Under the pieces are notes generated by a model. The model saw nothing but the letters and a program-made list of their open reading frames with translations. It searched no databases and was not told the DNA's origin. DNA of 64,000 nucleotides from Deltaproteobacteria bacterium (GTDB lineage: Bacteria > Bdellovibrionota_C > UBA2361 > J135). This document shows positions 51,697-62,000 of the stretch, in pieces. Both the position numbers and the translations under genes were made by a program. Position 1 is the stretch's first letter. Each line of letters starts with the position of its first letter. The stretch spans positions 1 to 64,000 of the forward strand of contig JACKAH010000004.1 of the NCBI GenBank assembly GCA_020635175.1, given 5' to 3'.

Positions 51697-53349
51697 CTAC
51701 TTATTTAGCATGGGAAGATCCACACCCCTCTCTTTTGCTATATTTTGAGCATCTTCATAACCAGCATCCGCATGGCGCATAACACCAGTCCCTGGATCTG
51801 CCGTTAAGACCCTTTTAAGCCGCCTATCTGCCATCTCGCTACCATCAGCCACGCTGACCATACCGGCATGAATAGAATAGCCAATTCCAACACCTCCACC
51901 ATGGTGTAAAGAAACCCAACTTGCTCCGCAGGCAGTATTTAAAAGTGCATTCAAAAGCGGCCAGTCTGCAATCGCATCTGAACCATCTTTCATACTTTCA
52001 GTCTCACGATTAGGAGAAGCGACCGAACCAGTATCCAGATGATCTCTGCCAATTACGATTGGAGCTCTTACCTTTTTATTTTTCACGAGCCAATTAAATC
52101 TAGCTCCCATCTCAGCTCTCTCGCCATATTCGAACCAACAGATTCTGGAAGGTAAGCCTTGAAAGTGAACTTTCTCAGAAGCTTTCTTGATCCAGCGAGC
52201 CAACGATTCATTTTCAGGGAATGTTTCTAATACTGCTTTATCGGTAACAGCGATATCTTCAGGATCTCCTGAAAGAGCAGCCCATCTGAATGGACCAGAG
52301 CCACGACAGAAAAGTGGTCTTATAAACAGCGGCACAAATCCTTGAAAGTCAAACGCCTCTGTCATTCCACGTAGATCTGCGACCTGCCCGCGCAGGTTAT
52401 TTCCATAATCAAAAGTGACAGCACCTCGTCCCTGCATCTCGAGCATTGCTGCTACATGCTGCTGCATAGAATCAAGCACTAATTCATCATATCGCTCCGG
52501 AGCATGCTCTCTTAGTTCCGAAGCCTCAGATAAGCTTAATCCTACTGGGATATAGCCGGTTCTTAAATCATGAGCGGAAGTTTGATCTGTTAATACATCA
52601 GGAATGACTGAACGATCGATCATTGACGGAAGTACTTCAGCAATATTTCCAACCAGACCAACTGATAAAGCTTCTTTCTTATCCTTTGCATTTAGAACAA
52701 GCTCTAACGCTTTATCTAAATCATATTCTATCTGATCAATGTAACCAGTACTTAGTCTTTTCTGAATTCTAGATTCATCAACATCGATCCCTAGAAAAGC
52801 TGCTCCATTCATTGTCGCGGCAAGTGGTTGAGCACCGCCCATACCACCTAGTCCACCAGTTACTAACAGCCTACCTGCTAACGTTCCGCCAAAGTGTTGC
52901 CGAGCACACTCAGCAAAAGTTTCATAGGTCCCTTGTAAAATCCCTTGAGTTCCAATGTAGATCCAAGAGCCTGCAGTCATTTGACCATACATGGTCAATC
53001 CTAGAGCTTCTAATTTTCTAAATTGATCCCAGTTTGCCCACTTCGGAACTAAATGAGAGTTAGCAATCAACACACGTGGCGATTCTTCATGTGTCTTAAA
53101 AACGCCAACGGGCTTACCTGATTGAACTAAGAGAGTTTCATCGTTTTCAAGTCGCTTAAGGGTAGAAACGATCGCATTAAAGCATTCCCAGTTCCTCGCA
53201 GCTTTACCTGTTCCACCATAGACAACCAGTTCGTCTGGTCGCTCAGCTACTTCTGGATCAAGATTGTTCATCAACATGCGCATGGCAGCTTCCTGATGCC
53301 AGCCTTTGCAGCTAAGCTCAGTTCCAATCGGGGCTTTTATTTTTTTCAT
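51697..53349 (-). CDS. hutU: Urocanate hydratase
   Basis: The second step of histidine breakdown, adding water to urocanate with a tightly bound NAD+. The 550-residue length matches urocanase. The N-terminus has GTELSCKGWHQEAAMRMLMNN. The NAD-binding GGLGGMGGAQPLA follows at about 170. FSCRICWFEYGERA-type text and HHGGGVGIGYSIHAGMV lie near the C-terminus. It lies 10 bp before hutH and 5 bp after the unknown 601-residue gene. Confidence 0.96.
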   Translation of the reverse strand: MKKIKAPIGTELSCKGWHQEAAMRMLMNNLDPEVAERPDELVVYGGTGKAARNWECFNAIVSTLKRLENDETLLVQSGKPVGVFKTHEESPRVLIANSHLVPKWANWDQFRKLEALGLTMYGQMTAGSWIYIGTQGILQGTYETFAECARQHFGGTLAGRLLVTGGLGGMGGAQPLAATMNGAAFLGIDVDESRIQKRLSTGYIDQIEYDLDKALELVLNAKDKKEALSVGLVGNIAEVLPSMIDRSVIPDVLTDQTSAHDLRTGYIPVGLSLSEASELREHAPERYDELVLDSMQQHVAAMLEMQGRGAVTFDYGNNLRGQVADLRGMTEAFDFQGFVPLFIRPLFCRGSGPFRWAALSGDPEDIAVTDKAVLETFPENESLARWIKKASEKVHFQGLPSRICWFEYGERAEMGARFNWLVKNKKVRAPIVIGRDHLDTGSVASPNRETESMKDGSDAIADWPLLNALLNTACGASWVSLHHGGGVGIGYSIHAGMVSVADGSEMADRRLKRVLTADPGTGVMRHADAGYEDAQNIAKERGVDLPMLNK

Positions 53350-53354
53350 ATTTT

Positions 53355-55160
53355 TTAGGCAGCTTTACGAGTCTTGAATAAAGAGGTTACCTTTTCAAAG
53401 GGTCTATTCTGACTATAAATCATAGACTCCACCTCTTTAAAGTCAAGCTCTTCTTGATCTGCATTTAGAAGTGTTACGTTCAAGAACAAGCGACGCTTTC
53501 TCATCCCTATTCCGATCCGTTCCTTACTTAAACTTAGCGAGCCTTTTAACTCTGCATCAATCGCTAACAACGGAAGCTCGCGCTTGAAGGCAAGCTTTCC
53601 TAATAGATGCATATCGTGATCCTGATCAAATGCGATAACTCCTGTATCGCTATAACGAGGAGTCCTGTCTCTAACGATATCACCAAATTGATCTAACAAC
53701 TCAATAAACAAACTGTACCCTTTTGAGCCATCTGATCTAATTGCCAAATCGTACTCAAGAGAAACTGTGTCTCCTTGATCAATAAGCCGACATGCTACAA
53801 TCTTTGATTGTTCTGATACAGCTGATGATTCCGTAAGGCTTTTCGCCTTCTCTAACTCAAGTTTTAATGGATGCACCATACCGCAGAGCAGGTCTTTTTT
53901 TGAGTTTAGAACTAAGACCTCACAGAAAAACTGATCAGAATCCTGCTCTCTTAGCAATTTACTATTTGGGATCTCAAACTTCAGCTCATGCATCTCACTT
54001 ACAGGACTGGCAGGTCGTTTCTGGATAAAGCTGCAGAATCTACCTGACTCATCAGTCAGAGTACTATCGGTAGAATGAACCGGCTTTCCATCTTGCTGCA
54101 GAATTCGACACTCAACTAACACATCCGATTCATCATGGGCCTGAAGGGACAAATCAAAATCAACATTAATAATATCTGTCTCAGCTTCGACATCAATTCT
54201 GGTAAAGCCATCACCTGACACAAAGTCCTGCTTCCACATACCTAAAGCCTGTGGAGCCGTCATTGGAAGAATTGATTTATGTTCTGGAACGCTAAGTGGC
54301 CTAGAAACGATATCACCACATAATAGCTCACCCGAAGCAGCATAGAGACCAATTTGAAGCTCTAGACAGTGAGCTCCTGGTTCCAGATCAAGCGCCTGCC
54401 AAGGCAGAAATAATTTAGCAGTATCTATAATCTGATTATTTGAATGCGGCTGTATCGGAAGTAACGCAGTCGCTCTAAAATTTTGATCGGTATCAACAAC
54501 CGAGTCATCAACCCAGGTATCCCATGCTCGGTGCACTCGCACACCACGTCCATACTCACTGACAAACAGTTTCAGCCATAGCTGCTTGCCGAGTTGCTGA
54601 GAGATATGAAGTCCTGTTACTAGTTCAATCCCCTCAATCCCAGATTCTACGTGATCAAAATTAATGTGTACGCCAAACATAGATGCAATTGCATTGGACT
54701 GCGACCTTCTACGTTCATTTTCAAGACAGATTAAACTAAGCTTGCGCTGTAAGTACCATCTCACAAGCTCTTTCAGGTCAATAATCACCTGTCTCGTTGG
54801 AAATTTAGGATCAAGTAATTCAATATGATTTACTGATTGAAGTGGTCCACGAGTAACAATACCATTTAGCTTAAAACGAATATTATCCAAAAGCACGTCA
54901 AGCAATCTAACTATTGCTGGGCCCGCACAAAGTTTTTCTAAGAATCGATGTTTTGCTTCATGTAAATTCTGAAGACCTGTTTCGTATTGAAGAAGTGATT
55001 GAATAAGTCGGTAGGCATCTTTACCAACTAAGATATCTGACTCTTGAGTTTTGTCCTCAAGTTGCAAAATTTCATCCTCAAGATTTGAGGTGAACTCTAA
55101 AAATGTGAGACCCGAATCTCTATTCTCACCAAAATTTTCGATAACTGCTACGTTATCCAT
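53355..55160 (-). CDS. Unknown 601-residue protein at the head of the hut operon
   Basis: No family is recognised and there is no signal peptide. The N-terminal 165 residues are helical (DAYRLIQSLLQYETGLQNL, HRFLEKL). From about 170 the chain is beta-rich with three similar segments of about 100-120 residues (HISQQLGKQLWLKLFVSEYG, FDLSLQAHDESDVLVECRIL, VSLEYDLAIRSDGSKGYSLF). Each has alternating hydrophobics and a D-G-K/D turn, as in carbohydrate-binding or filamin-like sandwiches. The third segment contains GDIVRDRTPRYSDTG. The gene ends 5 bp before hutU and starts 20 bp after the glycosyltransferase. It may act with that transferase on polysaccharides, with hut genes downstream by chance of operon growth (inference). 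Confidence 0.65.
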   Translation of the reverse strand: MDNVAVIENFGENRDSGLTFLEFTSNLEDEILQLEDKTQESDILVGKDAYRLIQSLLQYETGLQNLHEAKHRFLEKLCAGPAIVRLLDVLLDNIRFKLNGIVTRGPLQSVNHIELLDPKFPTRQVIIDLKELVRWYLQRKLSLICLENERRRSQSNAIASMFGVHINFDHVESGIEGIELVTGLHISQQLGKQLWLKLFVSEYGRGVRVHRAWDTWVDDSVVDTDQNFRATALLPIQPHSNNQIIDTAKLFLPWQALDLEPGAHCLELQIGLYAASGELLCGDIVSRPLSVPEHKSILPMTAPQALGMWKQDFVSGDGFTRIDVEAETDIINVDFDLSLQAHDESDVLVECRILQQDGKPVHSTDSTLTDESGRFCSFIQKRPASPVSEMHELKFEIPNSKLLREQDSDQFFCEVLVLNSKKDLLCGMVHPLKLELEKAKSLTESSAVSEQSKIVACRLIDQGDTVSLEYDLAIRSDGSKGYSLFIELLDQFGDIVRDRTPRYSDTGVIAFDQDHDMHLLGKLAFKRELPLLAIDAELKGSLSLSKERIGIGMRKRRLFLNVTLLNADQEELDFKEVESMIYSQNRPFEKVTSLFKTRKAA

Positions 55161-55180
55161 CTAAGTACAACTTAAATAAA

Positions 55181-56086
55181 TTATAGATTTGGAATTAACT
55201 TCTGAAAGAGCGGTTCTAGAGAAGCCTGCAGCTCCTTAAACTGCATTTCTGCATTACTGAGATACAGCCTAGATGTATCAAAAATCGAACAATATAACAA
55301 ACTTAGGGAATCGTTTCTTTTACTAGCCCCCTTCTCTAATATTTCTGCTCGCTTAGCTATCCAAGAAAGAGATTCTCTCATCCTAACCGCACTTAAATTC
55401 TCAGTAAGTACGAGCTTTAAAAGTGAGTATAACCGAAACTTATCAAGAGCAGCTGTAGATTTAGAAAGCTGATCGGGATGCCCTCCATACTTTTCAACTA
55501 ATGGGCCAGGCACCAAACCAATTGCATATTTATTAGTTACACGAAGCCAAAGATCGTAGTCTTCGCAAACTCGCATTCGTTCATCATAGAAACCCAGCTC
55601 TTGATAGATTGAGCTATGAATAAGTACAGAGGATGAACTAATGCAGCATAATTCGAGTGATTTAGAGAAAGCATCACCTACTGGCATTAAGTGACGTCTT
55701 CTCGGATTAAACAATTTTTCATTTCGAAACCAACGCTCTTCACACTGAGAAAGGAGATACTGAGGATGTGCACTATGATACTCAATCTGCTGCAATAACT
55801 TATTTGGCAACCAACAATCATCTGAATCAAGTAGGGCAATCCAAGTTCCTGTAGCAGTTGTTAGAGCGCAATTTCTTGCTGCTGCTACTCCACTATTCTG
55901 AGCCAAAGAGAGGAATCGGTGCCCAGAAGATTCTACAGTTTTCTGTATCTCTGAGAGATCATCTGTTGAGCCGTCATCAACAACTATTAATTCAAAATCT
56001 TGATATGATTGCTCAAGCACTGAGGAAACAGCACGCTTGAGCATCTGAGCTCTATTAAAAACAGGAATTATTACAGATACATTCAT
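55181..56086 (-). CDS. Family 2 glycosyltransferase
   Basis: The 301-residue GT-A fold enzyme begins VSVIIPVFNRAQMLKRAV, followed by ELIVVDDGSTD, NSGVAAARNCALTTATG and the metal-binding LLDSDDCW. The later CEDYDLWLRVTNKY carries the catalytic ED-x-D. It transfers a sugar from a nucleotide donor to an unknown acceptor, probably a cell-surface glycan. There is no membrane segment. It is the first gene of a run continuing into hutU-H-I. Only 58 bp separate it from the truncated pseudogene on the other strand. Confidence 0.9.
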   Translation of the reverse strand: MNVSVIIPVFNRAQMLKRAVSSVLEQSYQDFELIVVDDGSTDDLSEIQKTVESSGHRFLSLAQNSGVAAARNCALTTATGTWIALLDSDDCWLPNKLLQQIEYHSAHPQYLLSQCEERWFRNEKLFNPRRRHLMPVGDAFSKSLELCCISSSSVLIHSSIYQELGFYDERMRVCEDYDLWLRVTNKYAIGLVPGPLVEKYGGHPDQLSKSTAALDKFRLYSLLKLVLTENLSAVRMRESLSWIAKRAEILEKGASKRNDSLSLLYCSIFDTSRLYLSNAEMQFKELQASLEPLFQKLIPNL

Positions 56087-56144
56087 CTTATCAGTAGATT
56101 ATGTTATAGCTACTAACAAAATCAATCATAGAGGACTTTATGGA

Positions 56145-56628
56145 ACTAGATGGAGTTCAAAGCCTTTCATCTTACATCTCTCAACTGTTAGTCCACGTTT
56201 TGTAACCTCTGCAATAACAGCCTGCGGTACGACTGGAATCGAATATATAAACTGTCCTCTGACTGGTGGCCCTCAAGGAGCTGAGGTGAAATTAATGGGT
56301 CACTTAATGGTGTTTAATGGACTTGTAGGAATTAGCTCTGCGATAGCGCTTCATACAGAGTATTTTGACGTAAGCCTTGGTGACAGTTCTCAATCTGATT
56401 TCTTTGATTTTCTTAACTCTGGTGCAGGTGGAACAAAACAGTGGGACTTAACAGCTTCTAAAGGAATAAAAGACGGCATCTGGAACCAAGGGTTCTTAAT
56501 TCCTCATGCAGTAATTGATGTAATTTGAAGAATACCGTAAAAGAATCGCTGCAAAGCTGCATTGATGTTTTACCAAAAAATCTTGCGAATTCTGCACTCT
56601 GCCAGATCAATGCTGAGATGTTTAACTA
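56145..56628 (+). pseudogene. Remnant of a 3-hydroxyisobutyrate dehydrogenase-type gene
   Basis: The frame starting at 56145 reads FILHLSTVSPRFVTSA, EYINCPLTGGPQGAEVKLMG and FDFLNSGAGGTKQWDLTASK. These match the middle and helical C-terminal domain of the beta-hydroxyacid dehydrogenase family. The whole NAD-binding Rossmann domain and start are missing. At about 56522 a frameshift moves the rest (VLPKNLANSALCQINAE) into another frame ending at 56628. The only long in-frame ATG (56286) would give 80 residues that begin inside the domain. The loss of both ends shows a dead gene. Confidence 0.8.
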
Positions 56629-56777
56629 AACATATGCAATCATTGCCTTTTTAGCTTTCTTCGGCGGCTGAGCGGGCATGACAAACAGTTGCAGTTCAGA
56701 TCGATTGTAGCTATGCTCTTACTCTCAAGACATTTGTGTAAACTATTAATATTGCAATCAATCTAAAGGATCTCGAG
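56629..56777 (+). promoter_or_regulatory. Promoter gap before the E2 gene
   Basis: 149 bp. An AT-rich -10-like element (TATTAATAT near 56739-56748) and the ribosome site AAAGGATCTCGAG are upstream of the E2 start. Confidence 0.35.
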
Positions 56778-58076
56778 ATGGCGAAAGAGATTAAGATGCC
56801 TCAACTTAGCGACACCATGGATAAGGGTAAAATCCTTGCCTGGCAAAAAAATGAAGGTGATGCAGTTGAGCGTGGTGACATCCTAGCTGAGGTCGAAACG
56901 GACAAAGCCAACCTCGAAATTGAGTCATTTGATGCTGGAACGCTTCTACAAATTAGAACACCTGCGGGACAAGAAGCATCAGTTGGTGAAATTATCGCTG
57001 TAATCGGAGAGCCGGGCGAAGCGATTCCTGATTCTGCACCGGCAAAAAACGGAACTGCACCAAAGATAAATCAAACTGCTGAAACCACATCTACCCCTGC
57101 CTCCCCTGAGCCAGTTCAACAGACTCCCACACTGCAGACACCAAGCCCTAGTGCACACATGACTGAGGGGCGCATAATCGCATCTCCACTTGCTAAAAAA
57201 ATAGCCCGAGAACGCAACATAGAGTTAAACCAGATCAGAGGCACTGGTCCAAACGGAAGGATTATTAAGCGTGATGTTGAGGCCGCGACTGAACTTAAGA
57301 ACCAGACTGCGATTCAACAACCTGCACCTCAGCCAACTCAGTCTGCTGCAACAACTGAATATACAAAACCTCAAACACAGATCACGCCAGCAGAAGGCGG
57401 AACCATTACCCCACTCTCTAAAATGCGCGAGACGATCGCTAAGCGCATGCAGCAAAGCGTTAATGAATCACCACACTTTTATACCACTGCCTGCATTAAC
57501 ATGATGGAGGTTAAGAGAACTAGAGAAGCCCTTAAAGAAACACCCGGATATGAAGGTGTAAGTTACAACCACTTTATCCTTAAAGCTGCAGCCTATGCGA
57601 TAGAACGTGAACCTAGAGTTAACAATGCAATGCGCGAAGGCATGCTCTATACGCCAAATGGCATCAACATAGGAATTATCACCGCATTGAACGAAGGACT
57701 ATTAATTCCTGTGCTACATAATGCAAATAAACTTTCTCTCAAAGATGTAGTCTTTGAGGCACGTGCATTGGTAGATAGAGCGAGAGCTGGCAGACCAAAC
57801 GCAACTGACCTAACAGGTGGCACATTCAGCATCTCAAACATGGGAATGTTTGACGTAGACAGTTTTACGGCGATCATTAACCCAGGACAGGGATCGGTAT
57901 TGGCGGTTAGTGCTATCAAAGAAGAGCCAGTCGTAATGAACGGGTTAGTAGTTCCTGGTTTAACCATGAAGGCTACTATCTCAGTAGATCACAGAATTAT
58001 TGATGGAATCATGTCGGGTAATTTCTTAAAGCACTTCAAGCAGGCTTTAGAAACTCCAGCGCTTTTGATGGTGTAG
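56778..58076 (+). CDS. 2-Oxoacid dehydrogenase complex dihydrolipoyl acyltransferase (E2)
   Basis: A 432-residue lipoate-dependent acyltransferase. One N-terminal lipoyl domain (1-77, lipoylated Lys43 in VETDKANLEI) is joined by a Pro/Ala/Thr-rich linker to a peripheral subunit-binding domain (about 135-175, ASPLAKKIARERNIELNQIR) and then a catalytic core ending in VDHRIIDG (His405). It most resembles pyruvate-dehydrogenase E2, but E1 and E3 genes are not in the window, so a branched-chain or 2-oxoglutarate role is not excluded. It lies 3 bp before lipA, whose product it needs for lipoylation. Confidence 0.93.
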   Translation: MAKEIKMPQLSDTMDKGKILAWQKNEGDAVERGDILAEVETDKANLEIESFDAGTLLQIRTPAGQEASVGEIIAVIGEPGEAIPDSAPAKNGTAPKINQTAETTSTPASPEPVQQTPTLQTPSPSAHMTEGRIIASPLAKKIARERNIELNQIRGTGPNGRIIKRDVEAATELKNQTAIQQPAPQPTQSAATTEYTKPQTQITPAEGGTITPLSKMRETIAKRMQQSVNESPHFYTTACINMMEVKRTREALKETPGYEGVSYNHFILKAAAYAIEREPRVNNAMREGMLYTPNGINIGIITALNEGLLIPVLHNANKLSLKDVVFEARALVDRARAGRPNATDLTGGTFSISNMGMFDVDSFTAIINPGQGSVLAVSAIKEEPVVMNGLVVPGLTMKATISVDHRIIDGIMSGNFLKHFKQALETPALLMV

Positions 58077-58079
58077 TTA

Positions 58080-58991
58080 ATGCAAAACGAAAACTCAGAT
58101 CCACAGCTAGTAAGTTTATCAAGGAAGAAGAAGACCAGAGTACCAAAGCCCCCGTGGCTCAAGGTTAAAGCTCCAGGCTCGCCTGAATTCATAGAGACGC
58201 AGAAATTAGTAAAAGATCTGAAACTTCATACCGTCTGCGAGGAGGCTCGTTGTCCAAATATTGGGGAATGCTGGACTCACCACACAGCTACATTTATGAT
58301 TATGGGATATCTCTGCACACGTAGGTGTAATTTCTGCTCTGTTAAAAAAGGTACCGATGATACTCTGCAACCACTCGACCCACTTGAGCCATATCGTATT
58401 GGAATTGCGGTTCAAAAACTTGGCTTAAAACATGTAGTTGTTACATCAGTAGATAGAGATGACCTTGAAGATTTTGGGGCCAACCACTGGGCAAGTACCG
58501 TAAGATCAATTCAAAAACACGCACCTGGATGTAAGGTAGAACTATTAATTGGCGATATGGCAGGAAGCAAAGAACGGCTTACTACTATTATGGATTCGGG
58601 GGTAGATATCCTAAACCACAACATCGAGACCGTTCCAAGACTTTACCGCAAGGTTAGACCATATTCTGGATATATTCGCTCCTTGATGATTCTAAGTTGG
58701 GCAAAGGAGATGTCTCCCAAATCCCTTACTAAGTGTGGAATCATGGTTGGACTGGGAGAGACACCAGATGAGGTTATTCAAGTCATGAAAGATCTTCGCT
58801 ATCACAACGTTGATATTATGACGATTGGACAATATCTCCGACCATCAGATACCCAAATGCCTGTTAAAGAATTCATCACACCTGAGCAATTTAACAAGTA
58901 TCAAGAGATTGGACTTAGTCTAGGATTTAAATTTGTAGAGTCTGGGCCTCTTGTTCGTAGCTCATACCACGCATGGAAGCACTCTGAGTAA
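58080..58991 (+). CDS. lipA: Lipoyl synthase
   Basis: A radical-SAM enzyme inserting two sulphurs into octanoyl-protein to make lipoyl groups. It has both clusters: auxiliary Cys53, Cys58 and Cys64 (CEEARCPNIGEC) and radical-SAM Cys79, Cys83 and Cys86 (CTRRCNFC). The terminal Ser ligand is in RSSYHA. The 303-residue length is normal. It starts 3 bp after the E2 gene, an obvious functional pairing, and LipB/LplA is not in the window. Confidence 0.96.
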   Translation: MQNENSDPQLVSLSRKKKTRVPKPPWLKVKAPGSPEFIETQKLVKDLKLHTVCEEARCPNIGECWTHHTATFMIMGYLCTRRCNFCSVKKGTDDTLQPLDPLEPYRIGIAVQKLGLKHVVVTSVDRDDLEDFGANHWASTVRSIQKHAPGCKVELLIGDMAGSKERLTTIMDSGVDILNHNIETVPRLYRKVRPYSGYIRSLMILSWAKEMSPKSLTKCGIMVGLGETPDEVIQVMKDLRYHNVDIMTIGQYLRPSDTQMPVKEFITPEQFNKYQEIGLSLGFKFVESGPLVRSSYHAWKHSE

Positions 58992-59037
58992 GACCTGCAT
59001 GTCATACCAGCGAGTGTCCCTTAGAATTTAACTAACA

Positions 59038-62000
59038 ATGAGAATTAAGGGATTAAAACTTGTCAAATTAAGTCTGATTACTGGGATAGTGATTGGATTA
59101 CTCATGCTTGCAGCAGAGAAGATTCTAACTTACCACTTAGGATCAATGCTGAATGACATGGTTGCAGAGTCAACTGGCTGTGAGTTTGAAGCGGACTCCC
59201 TTTCCATCTCCTATTCAACCCTATCTGCAATTGCCAAAGAAGCTGGAATCAAATGTGGAGAAGAAAAACCTCTTCATTTTAAAAGGTTGCGAGCTTATTT
59301 CGATCTACGCAGAATTAACAAAAAAATAATAGATCTTACTGAGATCAAACTTGTAGATGGTCATGCAGCTGGTGCAGGACCGCGCAGTGCGACATATAAG
59401 TTCATTGATTATCTAGCAGCTCCTATTTCTCCTGAAAAAGATACTCCTGATAGATACAAAATCAAACTACAAAGCCTAGTAGTCCAAAACACAACTATTG
59501 AAGAACCGTTAGAAGACTCAATCATAAAAGCCGAAGGGTTTGGGTTACAGCTCGAAAGAAATAAAAATGACAACTTCAGTTTAAAACCGACAATTGAAAA
59601 GCTCTCATTGATACCTCGCGACAAAGCTCAGAAACCGTTCTTACTCGGGGAGCTAAATGCAATTCTGACCCTACTCAGCAAGAAAGCTGACATCTCAGAA
59701 CTAACTCTCTCTAACCCTCCCTCTAAGCTAAAAGTAAAAACAAACATTGATTATGAAAATGAACTTGCATTATCAGGCGGGGGACAGATTGTTGCCGATT
59801 CAAAAACTGCAGGATTGCCAGATTGGCTAACATTTTCTTTAAGCGGAGAAACGAAGCTCTCTGGCGAGCTAGATCAACCAAATTTCTCAGGAAACTATCA
59901 TTTAAGCCCCGATCGCACACTCTCCATAGGGAGTGATCAAGCGGCACCTATTCTAACAATTGAAAAGCTAAAGGGATCTTACAATTTCTCTCTTGGAAAA
60001 ACTGGACCAAAGTTTTCCACTGATTTTTCTGGAGAAGACGAGAGAAGCTCAATTAGTTCGATTAAGTCACTAGCGATTGATGGTGATGATATTTCGGGAA
60101 GCTTAAGACTTGAAGCGAAAGAAATAGTACTCGGAGATACCGTCTTAAAGGGCGCCTCTTCCTTGATAACGCTTTCCGGAAAATTAGACGAGCTACAGGC
60201 TGACATAGATGGAAGTGTTGAGAAGGTTACTTTGTATGAAAGATACATCTCCCCTCTAACCTTTCGATTTAAAAGCAATGAGCAAGGATTTGATATTGCG
60301 CTGCATCACGAGACACCTGAAACAGGCCTTATCGATGCGAAGGGAAAGCTGGTTAGTGATAGTTCTCAAAACTATTCGATTGAATCTTTAGACTTTATCT
60401 TTGATCATTTAAACATTGCTCACGCTGCGCAGATCTCTGATTTAAAACGTTCTAACTTTATCATCAACGGCTCAGGGGGGCTTTCCGGACCATTAAATCT
60501 ATCGGGTCTGGCTGGGAAACTGAAGCTTGAGATAAGCTCCGAAGATTTTGGTGAAAAAGGAACCTTACGTGGCTCAGCAACAATTAAGAACGGTATTTTT
60601 ACAGCAAACTTAAAGAACCAAGCTGAGACCATAAAAGCAACTTTAAACTCGGATGCTAAAAAAGGGCAAAACACAATTGAACTTGCCCTGAATAATTTCT
60701 TACTGCAAGAATACAACCAGGACGCTGGATGCCTACAACTGGATGGCGATTTCAACTATCGCTATAAAGTTTCGAATTCTAAGACCGGAAATGGAAGCAT
60801 TGATCTACGAAAGCTTTCGCTTGGATGTTTGCCTCATGAAATCCATCTTACTAAGCCTCAAAAATTGCAGATCAAGAAAGGAGTTTTAGAACTTCCAACT
60901 TTTACCTTTGCTGGAACTGACACCTCTTTAACTTTAAAAGGAACTGTTTCAAGAACTGTTGGTTACAACCTAAGCGCGGAAGGCGATCTTTACCTCAATT
61001 CTCTGCTACCTCTAATGCCAGCTTTGGATGATATTCAGGGCAAGATGCGCTCAGCTTTTCACTTATCAGGACCAATAGATAAGCCAAGAGCCACAGGAAC
61101 GGCTTCTATTATAAATGGAGAAGTCGCAATTGCTTCTGTAGATGTTACAGCGGAAAACATTAATGGCTCCCTAAAACTAGAAGAGGGCAATATTGAGGTT
61201 AAGAACCTAAATGGAATCCTCAACAATGGAACAATTTCAATTAACGGTGAAGTAAACGCTCTACTTGATGAACCATCCAAACTGACAATTAAGTTCAAAG
61301 ATTCTGAAATTTATCCACTTGATCAGGCACTGCTCGTTTTGTCTGGAGAGATTGAATTAGTTAAAAATCCAGCCGAAAATTTTATTCTTTCTGGCATTAT
61401 AGATGTCGAACGTGGAGAGCTGGAGAGAAACATCAACCTTAGGACAATAATAACTGCTCTAACTGACCAACTATATAAAACTGTAGCTGGATCTCCAAAG
61501 ATCTTCTCATCAAGTTCTGAAAGCCTTAAACAGGTTGAATTAGATGTTGAGGTGAAAGCAGCTAGAAATATCTTTCTGATAACAAACTGGGCAGAAGCTG
61601 AGCTCAATGGTGATTTCTTTTTACATGGCAGCTTAGCTGAACCAATTGTAAAAGGTCAGCTTAGAACATTAAATGGAACATTTGGCCTAAGGGAGAGGAA
61701 ATTTAGCATCTCCTCTGGTTCACTTTTTATAACACCAGAGCAAGAAGATCCATTTGTTGAATTAATTGCTGAGACACAAGTCCCTTCACCAGAGGGTGAG
61801 AATATCTTGATTATAATGGAGCTAAGAGGTCCATTAACTAATCCAGATCTTGAGCTCAGTTCAGATTACGCACTTTCAGAAAAAGAACTTATCTCGTTAA
61901 TTACTTCGTCAGGCCTAGAGGTCTCAAATTCTGTAATTGATGACTTAACTTTTGCTCTTAAGCAAACAAACCTACTTCCCTCCTCTGGAAATACGCTTCA

